This document shows positions 8,690 to 15,838 of a stretch of 43,357 bases of DNA, one piece after another. The notes beneath the pieces were generated by a model, which saw nothing but the letters and a program-made list of their open reading frames with translations, ran no database searches and was not told the DNA's origin. A program made the translations under genes and the position numbers. Source of the DNA: a virus; the IMG/VR virus record IMGVR_UViG_3300047443_000159, positions 1-43,357 of that record, one strand, 5' to 3'. Position 1 is the first letter of the stretch. Every line of letters begins with the position of its first letter.

Positions 8690-9610
8690 ATGGCTCAGGA
8701 TTCCTGGCCGTCACCCACCCACAACGCGCGCGCGGTCACCGACTCGGAGTACGAGCGGATCAGCGTCCGCTACTCCGGCGATGGCGTGTACGGCGACCCC
8801 ACCGACTCGGCGAACATCGTGGCCGGCACCGGCCTCCAGGTCACCGTCAAGTCCGAGCGCTCGGGCAATGTGCGCGGCTTCAACTGGTACTCGGGGACCT
8901 CCGACACGACCCTGTCGATCTCCTCCAACACCTCCGGCAGTACCCGCATTGACCGGGTGGTGCTGCGCCTGGACCGCTCAACGTGGGACGTACGGGCCGT
9001 CGTACGGACCGGCACGCCGGGAGCGGGCGCGCCCGCCTTGCAGCAGGACACCGGCACCACCGGCCTCTACGAGATCCCCCTCGCGCAGGTCACCGTCATC
9101 AACAACGCCACCAGCGTCACGGTGGCGCGCGAAGAGCTTTACGTCGGCCATCGGATCCGGCCCTGCACCTCGACGACCAGGCCGCTCAGCCCGAGGCGCG
9201 GCGAGATCGGCTACGAGACGGACACCGGTAAGTGGATCGGCTGGAACGGCACGTCCTGGGTCGTGCTCCGCTACGACACCGGGCAGCTCACCATCTCGGC
9301 CGGCTACTCGGTGTGGACCCAGCCCAACGCCAACATCGGCAGGCGGCAAGGCGACCAGGTGTGGCTGCGCGTGTGGGTGCAGCGCAACACCTCGACGTTC
9401 CAGGCCAGCGACTCGGACGGCTCGAAGATCGGCGTGCTGCCGAGCGCGCTGATCCCCTCATACAACCAGTACTTCGCCGCGAAGTTCAGCGGCTCCGGCG
9501 GTAACGCGCGCGTTGAGGTCCGTACCGACGGCGAGATCTGGGTTACCGAGAACGACAGCGACGTCCCTGTGGGCGGGTCCTTGCAGCTGACCATGACCTA
9601 CGCCGTCTGA
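8690..9610 (+). CDS. Minor tail protein, probable upper baseplate/receptor-binding support
   Basis: 306 residues. The ATG at 8690 is chosen because it lies two bases after the previous stop with GAAGCGAGG upstream; the frame is open further back only as a shadow of the previous gene. The N-terminus (WPSPTHNARAVTDSEYERI) and the phrases GLYEIPLAQVTV and GEIGYETDTGKWIGWNG are typical of actinophage minor tail proteins. The C-terminal 90 residues are beta-rich (GDQVWLRVWVQRN, LQLTMTYAV). It probably links the hub to the fibre encoded next. Function is inferred from order. Confidence 0.75.
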   Translation: MAQDSWPSPTHNARAVTDSEYERISVRYSGDGVYGDPTDSANIVAGTGLQVTVKSERSGNVRGFNWYSGTSDTTLSISSNTSGSTRIDRVVLRLDRSTWDVRAVVRTGTPGAGAPALQQDTGTTGLYEIPLAQVTVINNATSVTVAREELYVGHRIRPCTSTTRPLSPRRGEIGYETDTGKWIGWNGTSWVVLRYDTGQLTISAGYSVWTQPNANIGRRQGDQVWLRVWVQRNTSTFQASDSDGSKIGVLPSALIPSYNQYFAAKFSGSGGNARVEVRTDGEIWVTENDSDVPVGGSLQLTMTYAV

Positions 9611-9620
9611 CAGGAGTGCA

Positions 9621-11225
9621 ATGACCCGGCATCGGTTCGGCGGCAGCGCCGACTACGTCATCTCCCTCGGCACCAGCAACGTGGCCACTCTCCAGCCCAG
9701 CACCACGGTGACCTGCTGGAACGCCGCGTCTGGGGGAACGCAGTACACCGACCTGACCCAGACCGACGGCTCCACGGCTCTGCCCACCCTCACCACGGAC
9801 GCCACCGGCGCGGTGCCGGAGTTCTACGGGCCGGACGGCGTGCGCAGCCTCTACCTGGACGCCAACGGCGGCTCAGGCCCCCGCAGGCGGACGCTGGCGA
9901 CGGACATCGGCGAGGACCTGACCACGGCCGAGACCGCGTACGTGCCCAAGAGCACCGTGACGTCGGTCGGGGATCTGATCGTCGGCTCGGGCTCGGGCAC
10001 GGTCACCCGGCTCGGCACGGGACAGAGTGGGCAGCTGCTCATCGCCGATCCCCTCGTCGCCACGCGGGCCCGCTGGAGCCCCGCGTGGCGGCGCCGCGAC
10101 CTGCCGGATCCGCTGCTGGCCGACACGATCTCCTCCGAGATCCCGACGGTCACGATCACCCAGCAGTCGACATCGACGATCTCCGGGGCGCAGGCCCTGA
10201 TCGGGCCGTCCGACAGCCGGTTCTCCTACCTCGGCGCCGGGAGCTTCCAGTTCGGCAGCGGCACCCCCGACAGCAGCTACTACTGGTCGACGTCGAGGTA
10301 CCCGAACACTGTCGCCTCCGGCCAGTTCAACTACAGCGTCGAGTTCGGCACGGACGCGAGCGTCTTCGAGCTGAAGCTGAAGTACCAGTCGTCGACGGCC
10401 TCGGCGTACCGGCTCACGGTCAACGGCCGCAAGGTCACTGACAATCCCGTGGCCTTCACCTCGACCACCGTGGGCAACTCCCAAGTGCTCAAGCTGGACT
10501 TCGGCAGCGCGGCCCACCGCCAGATCAGGATCGACCTGGCGACCCTGCCGTTCGGCGGCATCTTCCTCCCGGCGGCGGCCACGATCTGGCGCATCCCCTC
10601 GCGCGGCGGACGGCTCGGCGTCCTCGGGGACTCCATCACCGACGGCTCGACGTACAACGTCGGCGGAGGGATCGGCACCTGGCTCTACCGGGCCGCGCGG
10701 CGGTTGGGCGTCACCGACGTCTGGGACCAGTCCAGGGGCGGCACCGGCTACGTCACCGCAGGCTCGTACGCGACGCTCGCCAACCGTGTCGCCCTGGACA
10801 TCACGCCGTACAGCTTCGATCGGCTGATCGTCTTCGCTGGCTACAACGACAACGCCACGGACCAAACAGCCCTGGGCGTCGCCGCAGCCTCGCTCTACAC
10901 CACGCTCCTGGCGCTCTCCCCGGCGCCGGAGATCACGGTCATCGGCTGCTGGTCACCGACCGGCTCGCCGGGCGCCAGCATCACGAACACCGACGCGACC
11001 CTCAAGACCGCCGCCACGGCGGCCGGAATCCCCTTCATCAGCCCCATCACGGGGGCCGTCTACAACGGGGCCGGGACGCTGCTGGAGACCCAGGGCGCGT
11101 GGATCACCACCGCCAACGCGTCCACGTACGTCAACACGACCGACAACGTGCACCCCAACGACGCCGGCCACGCCTACCTGGCCCGCCGGATCACCGCCGC
11201 CCTCGCGGCGCTCATGCCCGCCTGA
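9621..11225 (+). CDS. Tail fibre protein with C-terminal SGNH/GDSL hydrolase domain
   Basis: 534 residues. Residues 1-110 look like a fibre attachment part (GPDGVRSLYLDANGG is a common phrase there). The C-terminal 200 residues carry the SGNH blocks: GDSI with Ser338, GGTGY with Gly373, GYND with Asn409, and DNVH with Asp508 and His511. The full set suggests an active esterase or deacetylase acting on a host surface polymer. The ribosome site is AGGAG before ATG 9621. Being last in the tail operon fits the receptor-binding or depolymerising tip. The substrate is unknown; O-acetylated teichoic acid or capsule-like glycan is an inference. Confidence 0.82.
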   Translation: MTRHRFGGSADYVISLGTSNVATLQPSTTVTCWNAASGGTQYTDLTQTDGSTALPTLTTDATGAVPEFYGPDGVRSLYLDANGGSGPRRRTLATDIGEDLTTAETAYVPKSTVTSVGDLIVGSGSGTVTRLGTGQSGQLLIADPLVATRARWSPAWRRRDLPDPLLADTISSEIPTVTITQQSTSTISGAQALIGPSDSRFSYLGAGSFQFGSGTPDSSYYWSTSRYPNTVASGQFNYSVEFGTDASVFELKLKYQSSTASAYRLTVNGRKVTDNPVAFTSTTVGNSQVLKLDFGSAAHRQIRIDLATLPFGGIFLPAAATIWRIPSRGGRLGVLGDSITDGSTYNVGGGIGTWLYRAARRLGVTDVWDQSRGGTGYVTAGSYATLANRVALDITPYSFDRLIVFAGYNDNATDQTALGVAAASLYTTLLALSPAPEITVIGCWSPTGSPGASITNTDATLKTAATAAGIPFISPITGAVYNGAGTLLETQGAWITTANASTYVNTTDNVHPNDAGHAYLARRITAALAALMPA

Positions 11226-11252
11226 CGCTCCCCGCCCCACCACCCGCCCTGA

Positions 11253-11274
11253 GCCCGTCGGCCGGGGCGTTTTT
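11253..11274 (+). terminator. Weak hairpin with T-run after the tail operon
   Basis: GCCC (11253-11256) can pair with GGGC (11265-11268), followed by GTTTTT. The stem is short and the loop long, so termination here is uncertain. It separates the tail fibre from the lysis genes. Confidence 0.4.
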
Positions 11275-11291
11275 CATGCCCTGGAGGACTC

Positions 11292-12227
11292 ATGAGCACG
11301 AAGACCGGCCCGCAGAAGTACCCGGGCGCCTCCCTGCATTACTGGTACCAGGACGACTACCCGGGCGACGCCATGGAGGTCAACGTCGTCGTCCTGCACA
11401 CCACCGAAGGCACCGGCATCCCCGCCTACAGCGGCGGCGCCGTAGCGCCCAACCTGACCGCGCAGCCCGACATCGCCAGCCAGAAGCTCAGCTGGTACCA
11501 GCACTACGACTTCGACGTGTCGTCGCGGGCCCTGGTCAACCTCGCCGGCGGCGTCGAGACCAACACCAACAACGTCGTCCAGGTCGAGCTGATCGGCACC
11601 TGCGACCCCAAGCACAAGACGTCGTGGGGCAAGCTCAAGGCGGGCGTCGACTACATCTACTGGCCCGACGCCCCTGACTGGGCCCTGCGCGAGCTGGCCG
11701 AGTTCCTCGCCTGGGCGCACGAGAAGCACGGTGTGCCGCTGTCCGGCCCGGCCGTGTGGAAGCCGTACCCGGACTCGTACGGCAAGGACAACGGCGTCCG
11801 CTTCTCCAGCGACCACTGGAACGACTTCCGGGGCGTGTGCGGCCACCAGCACGTGACGGAGAACCTCCATGGCGACCCGGGCGCGCTCGACTTCGACAAG
11901 CTGATCGGTTTCGCGAAGGAGTTGGCCGGCACGCCTGCGGCGGCCCCGAAGAAGCCCATCGTCGACCTGTCGAACTCGGCCCGCGCCTTCGAGGACTACC
12001 CCCACCACCGGGCCGTCGGCTCCGTGAAGACCGTCCAGAAGGCGCTGACCGCCGAGGACCTGTACTCGGGAGCCATCGACGGCATCGCCGGGCCGAAGAG
12101 CCGGGCGGCGTACGCGAAGTGGCAGCGCCGCTGCGGCTACACCAGCCCGGCCGCCGCCGACGGCATCCCCGGCCACGCCACACTCACCCGCCTGGGCAAG
12201 GCCCGCGGCTTCACCGTGAAGGACTGA
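11292..12227 (+). CDS. Endolysin: N-acetylmuramoyl-L-alanine amidase with peptidoglycan-binding domain
   Basis: 311 residues, ribosome site GGAGGA. Residues 28-200 form an amidase_2/PGRP-like domain: the zinc ligand His36 in VVLHTTEGTG, a central helix with ELAEFLAWAHEKHG, and GHQHVTENLHGDPG (184-197), which supplies further zinc and catalytic residues. Residues about 240-311 form a peptidoglycan-binding domain (VKTVQKALTAEDLYSGAIDG, ending LTRLGKARG). It cuts the amide link between glycan and stem peptide after release to the wall. No signal peptide is seen, so it needs a holin. A membrane protein follows after five bases. Confidence 0.93.
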   Translation: MSTKTGPQKYPGASLHYWYQDDYPGDAMEVNVVVLHTTEGTGIPAYSGGAVAPNLTAQPDIASQKLSWYQHYDFDVSSRALVNLAGGVETNTNNVVQVELIGTCDPKHKTSWGKLKAGVDYIYWPDAPDWALRELAEFLAWAHEKHGVPLSGPAVWKPYPDSYGKDNGVRFSSDHWNDFRGVCGHQHVTENLHGDPGALDFDKLIGFAKELAGTPAAAPKKPIVDLSNSARAFEDYPHHRAVGSVKTVQKALTAEDLYSGAIDGIAGPKSRAAYAKWQRRCGYTSPAAADGIPGHATLTRLGKARGFTVKD

Positions 12228-12232
12228 CCGCC

Positions 12233-12448
12233 ATGAAGGACTCCACTCGCCGTACGATCCGCACCGTCGTCCAGACCGGACTGTCGGCCGCCGGCGCGCT
12301 GCCGCTCATCGTCCAGGCCTCCGGGGTACCGCAGACCACGGCCGGAGTCGGCGTGCTCCTCGCCGTGGCTGCTGGACTGACGCGCGTGATGGCGCTTCCG
12401 GCGGTGGACTCGCTGCTGCCCGCCTGGCTGCGCAAGGACGCCGGGTGA
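12233..12448 (+). CDS. Small membrane protein, probable holin
   Basis: 71 residues, ATG at 12233. A basic N-terminus (MKDSTRRTIR) precedes two hydrophobic stretches (about residues 13-30 and 38-55) and a basic C-terminus. Size, topology and place directly after the endolysin are those of actinophage holins, which open the membrane for the lysin. No catalytic motif. The end overlaps the next gene as GTGA, so the two are probably translated together. Confidence 0.7.
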   Translation: MKDSTRRTIRTVVQTGLSAAGALPLIVQASGVPQTTAGVGVLLAVAAGLTRVMALPAVDSLLPAWLRKDAG

Positions 12449-12702
12449 CGCCGCCTGAGTCGTCCGTCAACGTCGCCCTGGAGCTGGAGCGGTTGAGGGG
12501 CGCGGTCGATACGGGGTTTGCCACGCTCAACGGTCGGCTCGACGTGACTCTCCAGCGAACGGACCAGGCGGAGAAGGACATAGCCGCGCTGGAGGTGAGG
12601 GTGACGGCGCTGGAGCGTGGCCGGTGGCCCTTGCCGACGATCGGCGCCTTGTCCGGTCTGGCGGGCGCGGTGGCTGCCGCCTACGCCCTACTCCAGCACT
12701 GA
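12445..12702 (+). CDS. Small coiled-coil protein with C-terminal membrane anchor (lysis cassette)
   Basis: 85 residues, GTG start overlapping the previous stop by four bases. Residues 8-58 are helical and likely form a coiled coil (ELERLRGAVDTGFATLNGRL); residues 63-83 are a hydrophobic anchor (GALSGLAGAVAAAYALL). This N-in, C-anchored layout is known for second holin-like or holin-partner proteins in actinophage lysis cassettes. It may be an antiholin or regulator of lysis timing. Last gene before a very strong terminator. Confidence 0.65.
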   Translation: MTPPESSVNVALELERLRGAVDTGFATLNGRLDVTLQRTDQAEKDIAALEVRVTALERGRWPLPTIGALSGLAGAVAAAYALLQH

Positions 12703-12709
12703 TCCCGCA

Positions 12710-12760
12710 GCACGACGCCCCCGTCTGGCCTTCGGGCCGGGCGGGGGCATTTCGTCGTGC
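12710..12760. terminator. Strong two-part hairpin between convergent genes
   Basis: GCCCCCG TCTGGCC pairs with GGCCGGG CGGGGGC across a TTCG tetraloop, and the flanks GCACGAC (12710-12716) and GTCGTGC (12754-12760) pair again around it. It lies between the lysis genes (+) and the acetyltransferase gene (-) and can serve both directions. Confidence 0.85.
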
Positions 12761-12763
12761 CTG

Positions 12764-13210
12764 CTACTTGCCCAGGCGGTAGAACGGCTTGTCGTCGCGA
12801 GGTTGGACCCCGAGCGCCTCGTAGAACGCGAGGGCGCGGGGGTTGTCCGCGTCGGCGGTCCACTCGATGCGCGAGCAGCCGGCCTCCGCTGCCGCCTGCT
12901 GCAACGCGGCCATGAGCGCACCTGCGACCCCTCGCCTGCGAGCCGTCTCCCGTACGTACAGCTCCTTGAGGAAGAGGCTGGTCTCCGCTCCGGCCGCCGG
13001 CCAGAGGAACGAGTACGACGCCAGGCCGAGGACCTGGTCCCCGTCGCGGGCGAGTAGCAAGATGGCGACGGGTCGCTCACCGAAGAGTGCGGCGTAGATC
13101 TGGTCGACGTCGCCGGGGGCGTTCTCGCCGCCGTAGTACTCCTCGATCTCGCCGAGCATGTCGGAGATCACGCCCACGTCCGCAGCGGTCGCCTCGTCGA
13201 TCGTCACCAT
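12764..13210 (-). CDS. GNAT-family N-acetyltransferase
   Basis: 148 residues. The acetyl-CoA loop RRRGVAG lies at residues 91-97 after the strand LFLKELYV, and the later NPRALAFYEALG is the usual C-terminal GNAT signature. The start codon shares one base with the stop of the upstream XRE gene (TGATG), so the two are one operon. Substrate unknown (small molecule or protein amine). It is accessory cargo for a phage, probably expressed from the prophage, and could modify a host compound or protein. It ends just before the strong convergent terminator. Confidence 0.85.
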   Translation of the reverse strand: MVTIDEATAADVGVISDMLGEIEEYYGGENAPGDVDQIYAALFGERPVAILLLARDGDQVLGLASYSFLWPAAGAETSLFLKELYVRETARRRGVAGALMAALQQAAAEAGCSRIEWTADADNPRALAFYEALGVQPRDDKPFYRLGK

Positions 13211-14382
13211 CAGTTCCCCTCCCCAGGGGGCAGCGCCAGGACCTCGCGCAGCACCCTCACCTCTGCCAGTTCCTGCTGTGCTCGCGGCACCCTAGCCGCC
13301 AGCTCCTCCGCACGGTAGATGATCAGCGCGCTGCGATGCTGAGCGGGCAGCTCGACGATCGTCTGGGTGGCGTGGTGCGCGGCGGCGGCCGGGTCGCCGT
13401 CGAGGGCGAGGCATATGGCCTGGTCGAGGCCGATCAGCGCACGGTCGGTACGGTCCTCGACCGGGTACAACTCCAGCGCACGGGCGTGCTCGTCGCGGGC
13501 CCGGTCGGTATCGGCGAGGTGAGTCCAGGCGTTGCCGGCATGGAACCGCAGCTGGCTCTCGCTGTATCCGAAGGCGCTGCCGATGCGCTGCTCTGGGTCG
13601 AGTCGGTCGAGCGCAATCTCCGCGCGCATCAGGGCCTGCGCCGTCTCGTCGCCCCGCTGGAGGGCGGCCTGCGCGCGGGCCTCCAACGGAGCGGCGAGGG
13701 CGTCGCCGACGCAGGGCAAGCCTCCGGCAAGCTGCTGCGCACGTACCGCCAGCTCGACGGCGCCGTCCATGTCTCCGCTGTAGTAGGCCTGATAGGACTC
13801 CTGCGCGTAGATCCAGGACAGCGTGGCGCGGTCGTCGGCGGCCGCCGCAGCAGCCCTGCCCGTACGCCACCAGGACCGCGAGGACGGATCGCCGAGCTTG
13901 AGCAGGGTCAGGGCCATCAGGCCGGCCATCTGAGCGGCGGCGACCGTGAGCGCGCGGCGTACCGGGGCGGGGTGGCGCCCCGTCAGCAGCAGCCGCAGGT
14001 CGGAGAAGTCGGCGACTAGTTCAGGCAACAGCTCGCCCTCGGGGCGGTAGCGGGTGGCGCGGCCGTGTCGTGCGACCGTGTACGCCCACTCCTCCAGGGT
14101 GGCGTCGGTCATCGGCCCGGCCGCCAGAGCCTCATGGAGCCCGCGCTGTAAGGCCGCCGCCTGTTCCAGCGGCGACGAGCCCGGCGGGAGCGAGGCCAGC
14201 GCCTCCAACTCGCCGCCGGCGTCCAGCGCGCGGTCGAGCGCCGAGGCGACCTCGGGGGTCGCGTTCCGCTGGCCGCGTTCCAGGTCGCTGACGTAGCTCT
14301 TGCTGACGCTGGCGAGCTGGGCGACGTCGCGTACGGAGCGGCTGCCGCGCAGTCGCCGTAAGGCCTGGCCGAAGGTCTCCAT
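13210..14382 (-). CDS. XRE-family regulator with long helical (TPR-like) C-terminus
   Basis: 390 residues from ATG at 14382; the frame is open to 14946 but that part covers two genes on the other strand. Residues 5-58 form an XRE HTH (FGQALRRLRGSRSVRDVAQL, then SVSKSYVSDLERGQRNATP). The remaining 320 residues are Ala/Leu-rich helices with repeat character (ATLSWIYAQESYQAYYSGDM, ARDEHARALELYPVEDR), like TPR arrays. Streptomyces carries many such regulators, often near small divergent genes, as here. A perfect 10+10 base inverted repeat lies 18-47 bases upstream and is the likely operator. It may be a ligand- or peptide-sensing regulator in the lysogen rather than the phage repressor. Confidence 0.85.
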   Translation of the reverse strand: METFGQALRRLRGSRSVRDVAQLASVSKSYVSDLERGQRNATPEVASALDRALDAGGELEALASLPPGSSPLEQAAALQRGLHEALAAGPMTDATLEEWAYTVARHGRATRYRPEGELLPELVADFSDLRLLLTGRHPAPVRRALTVAAAQMAGLMALTLLKLGDPSSRSWWRTGRAAAAAADDRATLSWIYAQESYQAYYSGDMDGAVELAVRAQQLAGGLPCVGDALAAPLEARAQAALQRGDETAQALMRAEIALDRLDPEQRIGSAFGYSESQLRFHAGNAWTHLADTDRARDEHARALELYPVEDRTDRALIGLDQAICLALDGDPAAAAHHATQTIVELPAQHRSALIIYRAEELAARVPRAQQELAEVRVLREVLALPPGEGN

Positions 14383-14399
14383 GGCGCCTCTGTCCGCCG

Positions 14400-14429
14400 T
14401 GTCCGCTGGGCTGCGGACGCCAGCGGACA
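14400..14429. promoter_or_regulatory. Inverted-repeat operator in a divergent promoter region
   Basis: TGTCCGCTGG (14400-14409) and CCAGCGGACA (14420-14429) are perfect inverted arms with 10 bases between them, inside which GCGGAC can also pair with GTCCGC. Another half-site TGTCCGC starts at 14391. It lies between the XRE-TPR gene (-) and the gene at 14509 (+), so it probably binds the XRE protein and controls both directions. Confidence 0.7.
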
Positions 14430-14508
14430 CTGATGTCCTGTGCCCACGCGTCCACACCAGTAACGCTACTAGCAAGAGCAGATCACGGTAGGTGACTGGG
14501 AGAATCGC

Positions 14509-14883
14509 GTGAGCACGAACGTAGGGGCAGAGACCGAACCCCCGGGTGAGGGGACGCTCGTCGTCCTGTACGCATGTACCGTCCGCAACGGTGATGCGAA
14601 CCGGATCTTCCGCGAGCTGCGGGAGTACGCCGAGCGTCAGGGCTGGACCCCTGTGGCGGAGCTCGCCGACTTCAACGGCGCCGCCCCCGAGCGCGAACGC
14701 CCGAAGTTCCTGGAGGCCAAGCGTCTCATCAAGTCCGGAGAGGCCCAGGGGCTGGTCACGCGCTACCCTGCAATGGCCGCCTACCACCCCCAGGAGCAGC
14801 GCGACCTGGAGGCCTGGCTCACGGGACTCGGCGCGTTCATGAGGGTCACATGGCGGCCGAGCGGCGTGGTGAAGTCGGCATGA
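14509..14883 (+). CDS. Unknown protein divergent to the XRE regulator; resolvase-like N-terminal pattern
   Basis: 124 residues, GTG start with GGGAG upstream. The opening strand VVLYACTVRNG, the helix IFRELREYAERQGW and later EAKRLIKSGEAQGLVTRYPA recall the alpha/beta layout of the serine-recombinase N-terminal domain, but the catalytic Ser of such enzymes is not evident, so activity is not claimed. Proteins of this kind occur beside XRE-TPR regulators in Streptomyces. It overlaps the next gene as ATGA. Transcription probably starts within 14430-14500 under control of the inverted repeat. Confidence 0.65.
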   Translation: MSTNVGAETEPPGEGTLVVLYACTVRNGDANRIFRELREYAERQGWTPVAELADFNGAAPERERPKFLEAKRLIKSGEAQGLVTRYPAMAAYHPQEQRDLEAWLTGLGAFMRVTWRPSGVVKSA

Positions 14884-15065
14884 GCGCCGCCAGCGTCGTC
14901 CCCCTTCGGGGCGCTGGGCTCTGCGGCCGGTGCGGCGAGTACACACCGGACGGGCGCGTCTACGTCATCGAGCAGGGGTCCGCGTTCGGACCCCGGGTCA
15001 TCCGTTGCTCGGACCTAGCCGCCTGCCGTCCCGCACCGCAGCGGAACCGGCGGATACGCCACTGA
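14880..15065 (+). CDS. Small Cys-rich protein coupled to the upstream gene
   Basis: 61 residues; ATG at 14880 overlaps the previous stop by four bases. It carries a knuckle LCGRCGEYTPDG and a later C..AAC, a possible zinc site, with a basic C-terminus (PAPQRNRRIRH). With the upstream gene it forms a two-gene unit divergent to the XRE-GNAT operon. No family recognised. Confidence 0.65.
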   Translation: MSAASVVPLRGAGLCGRCGEYTPDGRVYVIEQGSAFGPRVIRCSDLAACRPAPQRNRRIRH

Positions 15066-15102
15066 GCTGGGCCGTCGTCACGTCGACCGGCGGCCCTGGT
15101 TC

Positions 15103-15143
15103 GCCCGCCTGCCGTAGTCCCACCCCCCGAACGGCAGGCGGGC
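15103..15143. terminator. Perfect 12-bp hairpin between convergent genes
   Basis: GCCCGCCTGCCG (15103-15114) pairs fully with CGGCAGGCGGGC (15132-15143) across a 17-base loop. It separates the plus-strand unit ending at 15065 from the minus-strand HTH gene ending at 15149. No U-tract, as is usual in Streptomyces. Confidence 0.75.
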
Positions 15144-15148
15144 GGCAC

Positions 15149-15385
15149 CTACTCCCGCACCAGGTCCGCGAGCGGCACCCGGAGCTTGTCTGCGATGAGG
15201 AGCATGTGGTCCATCAGAGGTGAGTGGGTGCCGTTCTCGATCCGGTTGACGGTCTTCCGGTCCAGGCCGACGGCTTCCCCGAGTTGCTCTTGGGTGAGCT
15301 TGAGGGCGTTGCGGGCGTCGCGGACACGTCCTCCGATGACCCGGCGGCGCGCTAGCACCCATTCGGGAATCGGATCGACTGGCAC
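15149..15385 (-). CDS. Small XRE/Cro-type HTH regulator
   Basis: 78 residues if started at GTG 15385. The HTH is clear: VRDARNALKLTQEQLGEAVG, then LDRKTVNRIENGTHSP, then LLIADKLRVPLADLVRE, the compact Cro/CI-like layout. The start is uncertain because the frame is open to 15637, but the extension crosses a 16-base palindrome at 15420-15435 that looks like an operator; a second GTG start lies at 15355. There is no clear ribosome site at 15385, so the message may be leaderless. It lies close to the LexA-like box and could be a second lysogeny switch protein. Confidence 0.8.
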   Translation of the reverse strand: MPVDPIPEWVLARRRVIGGRVRDARNALKLTQEQLGEAVGLDRKTVNRIENGTHSPLMDHMLLIADKLRVPLADLVRE

Positions 15386-15419
15386 CCATTGAGGCTCTGG
15401 GCGTGAAGATCCAAAGTCA

Positions 15420-15435
15420 GTACCATCGTTGGTAC
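15420..15435. promoter_or_regulatory. 16-base palindrome GTACCA-N4-TGGTAC
   Basis: A perfect dyad 35 bases upstream of the chosen start of the small HTH gene at 15149-15385. Likely operator for that protein. Confidence 0.6.
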
Positions 15436-15566
15436 AGATACTTGATCTTGATGCGGAGGGCTGCGATGCGCCGCCCCTGGCAGGGCCAGTTACGACACCG
15501 GTAGCAACTGCATATGCCGCAGGCCCGGGGCGTTCGCCGCCGGGGTTACGATCCCCTGAGCTACTT

Positions 15567-15582
15567 TCGAACACGCGTTCGC
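15567..15582. promoter_or_regulatory. LexA (SOS) box-like site
   Basis: TCGAACACGCGTTCGC matches the actinobacterial SOS box TCGAAC-N4-GTTCGA at 11 of 12 specified bases (last A is C). It lies in the lysogeny control region, where damage sensing would be expected in an inducible prophage. The controlled transcript is not certain: a short plus-strand unit follows, and the small HTH gene lies 180 bases away on the minus strand. Confidence 0.6.
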
Positions 15583-15590
15583 TCGTTCGG

Positions 15591-15707
15591 GTGAATCCAT
15601 CCCCGCCGACGGACGCACGCCGGCACCACGGGGACACCCTGGAGCGGCCCGAGAGCGCGTCGGGGACCGGTAGGTGGCTGGCCCCCCTTGCCGGTGCCCG
15701 ACGCTGA
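15591..15707 (+). CDS. Possible 38-residue ORF downstream of the LexA-like box
   Basis: GTG at 15591 lies nine bases after the LexA-like box and the frame ends two bases before a perfect 13-bp hairpin, so box, ORF and terminator form a compact unit. The peptide is Pro/Arg-rich (starts MNPSPPTDARRHH) and about four fifths of its codons end in G or C. There is no ribosome site, so it would be leaderless. It could equally be a small RNA or not coding at all. Confidence 0.3.
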   Translation: MNPSPPTDARRHHGDTLERPESASGTGRWLAPLAGARR

Positions 15708-15708
15708 G

Positions 15709-15740
15709 CCGCCCTCCTCCCGGACGCGGGAGGAGGGCGG
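15709..15740 (+). terminator. Perfect 13-bp hairpin
   Basis: CCGCCCTCCTCCC (15709-15721) pairs fully with GGGAGGAGGGCGG (15728-15740) over a GGACGC loop. No U-tract. It would end a short plus-strand transcript starting near the LexA-like box. Confidence 0.7.
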
Positions 15741-15780
15741 TGCTACGTCTACGCCTAGGCCGCTCGGGCACAGCGCTCGA

Positions 15781-15817
15781 CCACCCGTCGCGGATGGGGG
15801 AAATGGGAGACGGGTGG
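15781..15817. repeat. Inverted repeat, 9-bp arms, 19-base spacer
   Basis: CCACCCGTC (15781-15789) and GACGGGTGG (15809-15817) are perfect inverted arms around a purine-rich spacer. It is close to the 3' side of the integrase gene. It could be an integrase-binding element or an RNA stem; nothing decides between them. Confidence 0.5.
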
Positions 15818-15838
15818 GAGATGATCAAGTCGAGCAGC

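Noticed and set aside
14383-14946. 188-codon N-terminal extension of the XRE-TPR gene
   Set aside because: It would cover the inverted-repeat operator and a divergent gene; the HTH begins properly at the ATG at 14382.
15429-15590. Upstream extension of the 15591-15707 frame to a TTG at 15429
   Set aside because: It contains a TTA codon and irregular codon use, lies over the palindrome and the LexA-like box, and has no ribosome site.
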